From Candidatus Bathyarchaeota archaeon (GTDB lineage: Archaea > Thermoproteota > Bathyarchaeia > Bathyarchaeales > UBA233), in assembly GCA_029907045.1 (NCBI GenBank), contig JARYMR010000033.1:1-13139 (forward strand): 13,139 nucleotides of DNA, written 5' to 3'. The first letter of the stretch is position 1, and each line of letters begins with the position of its first letter. A model generated the notes under the pieces. The model did not search any database and had not been told where the DNA came from. It saw nothing but the letters and a program-made list of their open reading frames with translations. The position numbers and the translations under genes were made by a program. This document shows, piece by piece, positions 1 to 4,632 of the stretch.

Positions 1-351
1 TTGTTCTTTTATTCTTTTTTCTAGTTCCATGATTTTTGATTCTAGTTGCTCCACCGCCTCGTGTTTGATTTTGAGGTGTTCTTCTAGTTCTTGAATGGCG
101 AGTTTTTCTTGCATTATTCTTGCTTTCTCCTCTAGTGTCCTCTCCTTTTCTTCTAGGGAGTGAAGTTGAAATTCTAGTTCTGCCCTTTTCTTTTGTAGAT
201 CTTCAAGTTCATGCCAATCGCTCAAATATTTGCACCCAAATTTCCATATTTTTAAGGGAATAATAAGGTTGTGAAGGCAGAATCTGTATTGGAAATCAGA
301 AGGTGAGAGTTTGATTTTTGTTAAATTTTGTTGTGTCTTTTTGTTGGACAT
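1..351 (-). CDS. coiled-coil protein, N-terminal part (gene runs off the left edge)
   Basis: The minus strand is open from an ATG at 351-349 to base 1, giving 117 codons with no stop, so the 3' end lies outside the window. Residues 1-50 are basic and partly hydrophobic, with a short stretch IIPLKIWKFGCKYLSDW. From about residue 51 the sequence becomes a charged heptad-like coiled coil rich in E, K, L and Q, with ELE/LEE repeats; these recur in the DNA as TTCTAG on the plus strand. I do not recognise a family. No Shine-Dalgarno sequence precedes the ATG, and AT-rich TATA-like sequence lies about 25-30 bp upstream, so a leaderless transcript is plausible. It is divergent from the zinc-knuckle gene at 409. 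The function is unknown; the coiled coil suggests an oligomerising or scaffold protein. A long low-complexity ORF by chance is unlikely, because the reading frame, start and heptad pattern agree. Confidence 0.68.
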   Translation of the reverse strand, partial: MSNKKTQQNLTKIKLSPSDFQYRFCLHNLIIPLKIWKFGCKYLSDWHELEDLQKKRAELEFQLHSLEEKERTLEEKARIMQEKLAIQELEEHLKIKHEAVEQLESKIMELEKRIKEQ

Positions 352-364
352 GTACGCAAAAAGA

Positions 365-389
365 TTTATTAAATATCAATATTTGATAT
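365..389. promoter_or_regulatory. divergent promoter region with a 17-bp dyad
   Basis: In the 57-bp gap between the divergent starts at 351 and 409, TTTATTAAAT (365-374) preceded by an A-rich BRE-like run fits a TATA box for the plus-strand gene. It predicts a transcript start near 396-397, just before the GGTGA ribosome binding site at 398-402. Next to it, ATATCAATATTTGATAT (373-389) is a perfect inverted repeat with 7-bp arms and a 3-bp centre. Its centre is about 28 bp from one ATG and 30 bp from the other. It could be a repressor operator or the TATA region of the minus-strand gene. The AT-rich composition makes short dyads more likely by chance. Confidence 0.5.
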
Positions 390-408
390 ACATAGCTGGT
401 GAACTAAA

Positions 409-771
409 ATGGAGAAAACCTTAACATCCTTAAAGCTTGAAGAGAGCCATCAAATTTTCTTTAAATGTAACGAATGCCATGGAACATTCGAAAAACCGAT
501 TTTAGCAACCGTTAACTCTCGCGGGTATGCTCAAACATACTATGCATGTCCACGTTGTCTCACAAGAGTGGCTGTGGTAAAGGATTCTAAAGAAAGAAAA
601 GATGAAGAGGTTTCGCCTTCTGTTGAAAAAGTCAAGAGGGCTGAGGTTAAGCATGAAAGCGCTGTGGAATGTAAGCATTTTCTGGGATATCTAAAGAAGC
701 GTCCTAAGGGCACGTCTATTCCAGACGAATGTCTAGTATGTGACAAAATGGTTGAGTGTCTCATTCATTAA
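409..771 (+). CDS. small archaeal protein with two zinc-knuckle clusters
   Basis: This is a 120-residue protein with two cysteine clusters. The N-terminal one is C20-x2-C23 with C47-x2-C50, a zinc-ribbon arrangement. The C-terminal one is C88-x-H90, then C108-x2-C111-x5-C117, in the context HFLGYLKKRPKGTSIPDEC. A lysine/glutamate-rich linker (about residues 57-85) joins them. From memory, C-terminal modules of the form C-x-H-x-G-YL-x2-RPK-x5-PDEC-x2-C occur in many uncharacterised archaeal proteins; I cannot name a function. The start ATG at 409 is supported by GGTGA six bases upstream. The rhomboid gene follows after 46 bp on the same strand, so the two may be co-transcribed. A nucleic-acid-binding or regulatory role is only a guess from the zinc clusters. 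Confidence 0.85.
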   Translation: MEKTLTSLKLEESHQIFFKCNECHGTFEKPILATVNSRGYAQTYYACPRCLTRVAVVKDSKERKDEEVSPSVEKVKRAEVKHESAVECKHFLGYLKKRPKGTSIPDECLVCDKMVECLIH

Positions 772-817
772 ACATAAATACTCTGTAAAGGTTTTATTTC
801 GATTTAGTGAGTGATGC

Positions 818-1531
818 GTGCTTCCGCTTAAAGATATTAATAGGTCTTTAACTGCTCCTCATGTTAACCGTCTAATTCTAATCGCAAACATCATCATTTT
901 TACGGTATATTGGCTTTCAAGCAGCAACCTTTTATTAAACTCTCAATTTGCAAGTGAGATGGAACAAGAATTTGTGATGTTTCCAGACGAGATAGTTCAT
1001 GGGCAGCGGCTTTACACGCTTTTCACTTCTATGTTTATGCATGCTGGATGGCTTCATTTGTTGGGTAATATGCTTTTTCTTTATGTTTTTGGAGACAATG
1101 TGGAAGATGTTTTCGGGCATATGGGTTACATAGGCTTCTATTTGCTTTCTGGGGTAGCGGCAGCGTTCACGCATATTTTAAGCCTTATTTATGCGCCTTT
1201 AATAAGTGATTTAACTGGTATACCTATTTTTTCTGACCTAAATGCAGGGGTTGTGGGTGCTTCTGGAGCAATTTCTGGAGTTTTAGGCGCCTATTTTGTG
1301 CTTTATCCAAGGGCTAAGATTTTGACACTAGTTTTTTATGTTATTGTGCCTTTGCCTGCCTTTGTTTTTTTGGGGGTCTGGTTTTTGTTGCAGTGGTTTT
1401 ATGGATTTTTTGATATTGCTGGAGGAGTTGCCTATTGGGCACATATTGGCGGCTTTGTTGCTGGAATGCTTTTGGCTTTAGCTTTTGGATTAAGGCGAAA
1501 GAAGGTTCGGGAAGCTCGTTTCCGTTTGTAG
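818..1531 (+). CDS. rhomboid family intramembrane serine protease
   Basis: This 237-residue polytopic membrane protein carries the rhomboid (peptidase S54) signatures. The catalytic serine is in GASG (S149) and the catalytic histidine is in AHIGG (H209). The HLLGN segment (H80, N84) matches the conserved His/Asn of the oxyanion region. Hydrophobic segments lie near residues 18-36, 78-92, 102-126, 143-162, 168-190 and 205-225, consistent with the usual six-helix core. Rhomboids cleave substrate transmembrane helices within the membrane. A hydrophilic loop (about 42-62) and a basic C-terminal tail [12 protein letters not shown] are visible. The start is GTG; a nearby ATG at 814 is out of frame and hits a stop. 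GTGA-type ribosome binding sequence is present just upstream. The gene follows the zinc-knuckle gene by 46 bp and ends facing the rnp2 gene. The substrate cannot be told from the sequence. Confidence 0.95.
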   Translation: MLPLKDINRSLTAPHVNRLILIANIIIFTVYWLSSSNLLLNSQFASEMEQEFVMFPDEIVHGQRLYTLFTSMFMHAGWLHLLGNMLFLYVFGDNVEDVFGHMGYIGFYLLSGVAAAFTHILSLIYAPLISDLTGIPIFSDLNAGVVGASGAISGVLGAYFVLYPRAKILTLVFYVIVPLPAFVFLGVWFLLQWFYGFFDIAGGVAYWAHIGGFVAGMLLALAFGLRRKKVREARFRL

Positions 1532-1539
1532 CTGTTTAG

Positions 1540-1613
1540 GTTTTGGGGTCTGTCCGTCATGAGTTCCTCATCTGCATAAATCAGACTGGGACGGCTACAT
1601 CATCCCCCAAGGT
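1540..1613. ncRNA. candidate structured RNA or 3' element of nested inverted repeats
   Basis: The gap between the convergent rhomboid and rnp2 genes holds several paired segments. TTGGGG (1543-1548) pairs with CCCCAA (1605-1610). CCGTC (1554-1558) pairs with GACGG (1590-1594). Inside these, ATGAG-TTC-CTCAT (1559-1571) and CTG (1572-1574)/CAG (1582-1584) form adjacent small hairpins, giving a three-way junction. As plus-strand RNA the outer stem gains three G-U pairs (1540-1542 with 1611-1613). Read on the minus strand, the same region has a C-box-like ATGATGT and a CTGA 12 bases later, but the distal boxes are imperfect. It may be a small RNA, a shared 3' processing element or a bidirectional terminator. 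No family is recognised. Confidence 0.35.
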
Positions 1614-1641
1614 ATAAACTGAAAACTGTCAAATAAGCTTT

Positions 1642-1971
1642 CTATAAAGGCATACTTTCTATTTTCTTGTATAGTGCTTTTATTGTTCCAGAAACTGTTA
1701 ACACGTGGATTGCTGCTGGTTTATTTCCAATTTTTGTTATTGCGGCTAGGGCTGTTCTAACCATTTTAACCGCTACATGCGCAGTGCGTATCACGACAAA
1801 ACCTTTCTCCATATCGTAATCAATTAAGGCTAAGCCCGTTTGGCTTGCACCATATTCTCCATAAAGTTTTGAAACCACACTCCAAACAGCATCCATAAAA
1901 TCCTTCGAGCTGAAAGTTTCATTAGAATCTATTTTTAAGGCTATGTAGCGTCGCCTCACTTTTTTCAACAA
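1642..1971 (-). CDS. rnp2: ribonuclease P protein component 2 (Pop5/Rpp14 family)
   Basis: This 109-residue protein matches the archaeal Pop5 family: an N-terminal KKVRRRYIALKI strand, a central helix ending in LYGEYGASQTGLALIDYD, and the strand GFVVIRTAH followed by helices. Pop5 pairs with Rpp30 and supports the catalytic domain of RNase P RNA, which removes 5' leaders from pre-tRNA. The gene sits directly after rnp3 (Rpp30), its known partner, and overlaps it by 7 nt, so translation is probably coupled. The reading frame opens with two adjacent TTG codons (1971 and 1968) next to a GGGGAAGGA ribosome-binding-like sequence; a GTG four codons in is a third possible start. Length is normal for the family. 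It is the last gene of the operon starting at L15e, and is followed by the structured gap at 1540-1613. Confidence 0.93.
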   Translation of the reverse strand: MLKKVRRRYIALKIDSNETFSSKDFMDAVWSVVSKLYGEYGASQTGLALIDYDMEKGFVVIRTAHVAVKMVRTALAAITKIGNKPAAIHVLTVSGTIKALYKKIESMPL

Positions 1972-2696
1972 TCCTTCCCCTTACGAATTACTTTTATTCC
2001 AGGCGCAACAAAATTTGGACTGAGATTTTCCCTATTTCTTTTAACGATTTGTAATGAATTTTTTGAAACAGCGTTTATGGCGGAAATTTCATCCAAGTCA
2101 AAAAGCGAAGCCAAAGCAGCCATATCCCTTGGCTTTCGCATATAAAATGCCTCTGAAGCGCCGCTTGATATGACTATGGGAACATGGAATCTCTGAGCAA
2201 TTGCCGTTTCTCTCCGCAAGCTTGAAAGAAGCCTAACCCTTGCGGGGCCCTCTAACGTAAGAAGTGGCTTCATGTCAATTTCAAAGGAAGCCAAAGCTTT
2301 CGAAGCCAATTCAGCTTCTGCAGCGTCAAAAAATCTTTGCTGAGGATTAGGGGATGGAAAGTTTAGGAGGTCTACGCGGCGGTCTTTGGCTGCTTGTCTC
2401 GCAACGGTTTTGGATTCGCAAATGACGGCAATTATTTCAAATTTTCTCCTTAACTTTCTTAAGTTATAGATTAGCTCTTTAGGGGTTCTGGGCTTTAGGT
2501 CTATCCTTGAAGCCATGTCTATTTTGTATTCGCTGCTTATGTTTTGTATTTTCTCGATTTCTTCTTTTACATTTAATGGAAAAGTTATGGCTATTAAGCG
2601 ATATCCAAGCTTTGAGGCTCTACTTATCATATTAGCAACTTTTTTTAAGTCTTTAAGGTTTGGGCATAAATGTAGGTCAGCGTATATTCTTCTCAT
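1965..2696 (-). CDS. rnp3: ribonuclease P protein component 3 (Rpp30)
   Basis: This 243-residue protein belongs to the Rpp30 family, which has a PHP-like TIM-barrel fold without the metal-dependent hydrolase activity of its relatives. Visible family features are the N-terminal YADLHLCPN, KLGYRLIAITFP, SRIDLKPRTPKELIYNLRKLRRK, the VDLLNFPSP strand with its turn, and VPIVISSGASEAFYMRKPRDMAALASLFDL near residues 175-205. Rpp30 binds Pop5 in the archaeal RNase P complex. The ATG at 2696-2694 overlaps the stop of the preceding COG1325 gene in an ATGA, which indicates coupled translation. The 3' end overlaps the start of rnp2. Order and overlaps match the archaeal superoperon that links RNase P, ribosomal protein and exosome genes. 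Confidence 0.95.
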   Translation of the reverse strand: MRRIYADLHLCPNLKDLKKVANMISRASKLGYRLIAITFPLNVKEEIEKIQNISSEYKIDMASRIDLKPRTPKELIYNLRKLRRKFEIIAVICESKTVARQAAKDRRVDLLNFPSPNPQQRFFDAAEAELASKALASFEIDMKPLLTLEGPARVRLLSSLRRETAIAQRFHVPIVISSGASEAFYMRKPRDMAALASLFDLDEISAINAVSKNSLQIVKRNRENLSPNFVAPGIKVIRKGKDC

Positions 2697-3139
2697 GGGA
2701 GCAACCCAAATTTTCTGCAGATTTCAATTATTTCCTCTGGATTGTGTTTTTGAAAATGTATTCGGTAGTGGATAGGGTCTGTTTCGCAAAGCTTAACCTC
2801 ATTTAAGTAGGCTGATTGTTTGTCAAGCCTAATGTAAAGGTTTCCTCCTTCCAAATGCTGTCTAATCTCGTTTCCTAAAAGCTCCTTGTCTAAGGGGCTT
2901 AAATTGGATGCTAATTTCTTAAAAACTGCTTGAACGGCGTTTTTCTCTTTAACTCTTGCTTCTAAAAGGGTTATGGGGTTTCCATGATGCCCAGTTAAAC
3001 TTGTCCTTTTAAACGTAATCGTGTCAACTACTTCTGCTGGAAGAATATTATGGACAGCGTTTAAAATTTTGTCCACCTCCTCTGTGGCGTGGGCGAAAAC
3101 CCTTATATCAATGTATCCTATTGGAATTTTAGAAGACAA
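2693..3139 (-). CDS. archaeal RNA-binding protein of the COG1325 / exosome-superoperon family
   Basis: This 148-residue protein resembles the archaeal family usually labelled RNA-binding protein or exosome-associated (COG1325). It has an N-terminal YIDIRVFAHATEEVDKI strand-helix, the conserved LTGHHGNPI turn at about residues 48-56, which is typical of the family, and a central helix PLDKELLGNEIRQHLE, then YIRLDKQSAYL. The biochemical role is not well settled. Its place between ribosomal protein and RNase P genes implies RNA metabolism. The frame opens with TTG at 3139, preceded by GTGAT-type ribosome binding sequence; an upstream in-frame TGA excludes a longer protein, and the nearby ATG at 3146 is out of frame. 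It ends in a 4-nt ATGA overlap with rnp3 and begins about 30 bp after the L13e stop, so it is part of the same operon. Confidence 0.85.
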   Translation of the reverse strand: MSSKIPIGYIDIRVFAHATEEVDKILNAVHNILPAEVVDTITFKRTSLTGHHGNPITLLEARVKEKNAVQAVFKKLASNLSPLDKELLGNEIRQHLEGGNLYIRLDKQSAYLNEVKLCETDPIHYRIHFQKHNPEEIIEICRKFGLLP

Positions 3140-3169
3140 AACCCATCACTATTTTCATTAAATCATTCT

Positions 3170-3409
3170 CTAACTTTTAGATTTTCCCTTAGATTTTTTA
3201 GGCTTAGGCTTCTCTTTTTCTATGAAAGCTTTAACAGCTTCGACATTTTCGGTGTGGATGGTTTTTCGCCTAAAATCCACCGGAATTCCAGCTTTTAAGG
3301 CTTCTCTTAAGCTTATTCCAGCCTTTTTCAGTTCTTCACGACTGAAACCCTTTCCATAACGCTGTTTTCCGCCCTTTTTGAAAACTTTTGGCTTTAGAGT
3401 CATAATCAT
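3170..3409 (-). CDS. rpl13e: large-subunit ribosomal protein L13e
   Basis: This 79-residue basic protein matches archaeal L13e (eL13), a protein found in crenarchaeal-type and some other TACK archaea and in eukaryotes but not in bacteria. The segments KGFSREELKKAGIS, EALKAGIPVDFRRKTIHTENVEAVKAF form the recognisable core at about residues 21-62, followed by a lysine-rich tail (KEKPKPKKSKGKSKS). Archaeal L13e is much shorter than the eukaryotic protein, so this length is normal. Two in-frame ATG codons (3409 and 3403) are possible starts; the first begins 3 nt after the L15e stop codon, and a GAGGAG sequence lies about a dozen bases upstream within the end of L15e. Location next to L15e supports the call and operon membership. 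Confidence 0.9.
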   Translation of the reverse strand: MIMTLKPKVFKKGGKQRYGKGFSREELKKAGISLREALKAGIPVDFRRKTIHTENVEAVKAFIEKEKPKPKKSKGKSKS

Positions 3410-3412
3410 GTG

Positions 3413-3991
3413 TTATTTTTCTCCTCTGCCAGCTTTTTTGCTCGGTCTAAGTTTTTCTGCTCCCCATCCTTTTCTTCTTAAGCCTCTGACTTTTTTGCCA
3501 GCGCTTGTTAAGCCTCTGAAAACTCTTCCGCGATGTTGTTTTTGGCTTATCCAGCTTATGTCTTTGTCTACTTTGATTGCTGGGTGATGGGGATCTACCA
3601 TTATGATTTCAAACCATTTGGAGCGTCCGTCCTCGCCTACCCAATAAGAGTTTAAAATTTCAAGGTTTGGAAACTTTCTTGCGGCTCTTTCTTCAGCAAT
3701 TAAACGCATGCTTTTGGCTGGTTTAAACTTTTTAACACCCATACGTTTGGGTCTTCTTCCAGCCTTAGGCCTCTTTTTTCGCAGTCCGCCTCTTCTAACG
3801 CGTACACGAACTATAACAAAGCCTTGTTTTGCTTTGTAGCCTAATTTTCTGGCTCTGTCTAATCTTGTGGGTTTTTCCACACGGGTTATGGCTGGCTGTC
3901 TGCGCCATTCTATTAGTCTTTGGCGCATTAGCTCATCTACGAAGGATTTTTCAGGTTTAGTCCATGCTTCTGCAATATATTTATACGCCAT
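3413..3991 (-). CDS. rpl15e: large-subunit ribosomal protein L15e
   Basis: This 192-residue, highly basic protein is a full-length archaeal L15e (eL15). Conserved features include [10 protein letters not shown] at the N-terminus, the [26 protein letters not shown] segment with basic tracts ([11 protein letters not shown]), [18 protein letters not shown] near residues 104-121, and YKWFE-like [15 protein letters not shown] near 125-140, followed by an Arg/Lys/Gly-rich tail. It binds 23S rRNA in the large subunit. The ATG at 3991 has a strong ribosome binding site (GAGGTGA) six bases upstream. L15e leads the operon L15e, L13e, COG1325, rnp3, rnp2. Its predicted leader has two hairpins and a TATA box near 4094, so it is probably the operon's first gene. 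Confidence 0.97.
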   Translation of the reverse strand: MAYKYIAEAWTKPEKSFVDELMRQRLIEWRRQPAITRVEKPTRLDRARKLGYKAKQGFVIVRVRVRRGGLRKKRPKAGRRPKRMGVKKFKPAKSMRLIAEERAARKFPNLEILNSYWVGEDGRSKWFEIIMVDPHHPAIKVDKDISWISQKQHRGRVFRGLTSAGKKVRGLRRKGWGAEKLRPSKKAGRGEK

Positions 3992-4020
3992 ATTTTCACC
4001 TCTCCATTTGTTTATGGTTC

Positions 4021-4059
4021 AGCCCTTTAGGGCTACATCCCAGCGGACAATTTATCCGC
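4021..4059 (-). promoter_or_regulatory. two tandem hairpins in the L15e operon leader
   Basis: Two perfect short hairpins lie 30-70 bp upstream of the L15e start. GCGGA (4043-4047) pairs with TCCGC (4055-4059) around a 7-nt loop, and AGCCC (4021-4025) pairs with GGGCT (4030-4034) around a 4-nt loop. They are written in plus-strand order; in the minus-strand transcript the GCGGA hairpin comes first. With a TATA box at 4090-4097 the transcript would begin near 4068, so both would lie in the 5' leader, ahead of the ribosome binding site. A site for autoregulation by a ribosomal protein is a reasonable inference; no known leader motif is recognised. Confidence 0.4.
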
Positions 4060-4089
4060 CAATGCTCTGTTTCATAGCACTTTAGAATG

Positions 4090-4097
4090 AAATAAAC
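4090..4097 (-). promoter_or_regulatory. TATA box of the L15e operon (candidate)
   Basis: Read on the minus strand, GTTTATTT preceded by GGAAAA is a good archaeal BRE/TATA combination. It predicts transcription from about 4068 and a leader of roughly 77 nt before the L15e ATG at 3991. A second AT-rich candidate, AGTTTAAAT, lies about 20 bp further upstream. Confidence 0.5.
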
Positions 4098-4137
4098 TTT
4101 TCCAATAAAAATTTAAACTCACATTAAAACATGGTCT

Positions 4138-4162
4138 ATTTGCTAAATAAAATTGAGAAAAT
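4138..4162 (-). terminator. T-rich 3' end after the response regulator (candidate)
   Basis: Directly downstream of the response-regulator stop, the minus-strand transcript reads through CATTTTCTCAATTTTATTT. Archaeal transcription commonly ends at such oligo-T runs without a hairpin. It would separate the two-component operon from the L15e promoter that follows. Composition alone is weak evidence. Confidence 0.3.
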
Positions 4163-4167
4163 GGCGT

Positions 4168-4632
4168 CTATTTTTTGTTGGTTACGGTTTCTTCTGCTAG
4201 TTCTTTCACTCTTGTTTCTATGAATTCTGTGACTTTCTCTTGGCTGTATTTTTTCTCTTCCTCCTGCTTTTTCAGCTGCTCTTTGATTGTTGCCAGAACT
4301 TTTGGCATGTCGAAAGGTTTTACTATGTAGCCGTCTGCGCCTTGATTTAATGCTTCTATGGCGTTTTGCATTGAAGGATAGCCAGTGATTATTATTTTTC
4401 GCATTTTTGGAACAGTCTCTTTGATTCTTTTTAGTAATTTCGTGCCTTCCATGTCTGGAAGCCTAATGTCTATTAGGGCTAGGTTGTAGAATTTTTTGTG
4501 GGATTTTCTGATGGCGTCTTTTCCATTTGCAGTCGTATCAACGCTGTATCCTTCATCTTCCAGTATGGTTTTTAGAACTTTTCTTATGCCTTCGTCATCG
4601 TCGACGACAAGGATTCTGGCGCCTCCAGCCAT
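4168..4632 (-). CDS. single-domain (CheY-like) response regulator
   Basis: This 154-residue protein is a receiver domain with a short helical tail. The acidic pocket D11-D13, the phosphoacceptor aspartate D55 in LALIDIRLPD, T83 in IITGYPS and K105 in IVKPFDMP are all present, so it should be phosphorylatable. Residues from about 120 are a charged helix with no DNA-binding or enzymatic output domain, so it probably works by protein-protein contact or as a phosphate carrier. Its ATG has a strong ribosome binding site, GGAGGTGA, that lies inside the coding sequence of the upstream histidine kinase; the genes overlap by 49 nt, and the kinase is the obvious partner. The tail (KEQLKKQEEEKKYSQEKV) may form a coiled coil. 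The downstream target is not visible in the window. Confidence 0.95.
   Translation of the reverse strand: MAGGARILVVDDDEGIRKVLKTILEDEGYSVDTTANGKDAIRKSHKKFYNLALIDIRLPDMEGTKLLKRIKETVPKMRKIIITGYPSMQNAIEALNQGADGYIVKPFDMPKVLATIKEQLKKQEEEKKYSQEKVTEFIETRVKELAEETVTNKK

Noticed and set aside
4010..4085. Possible C/D box small RNA in the L15e leader (ATGAAA and CTGA on the minus strand)
   Set aside because: The C-box match is poor and the spacing is wrong; the hairpins explain the region better.
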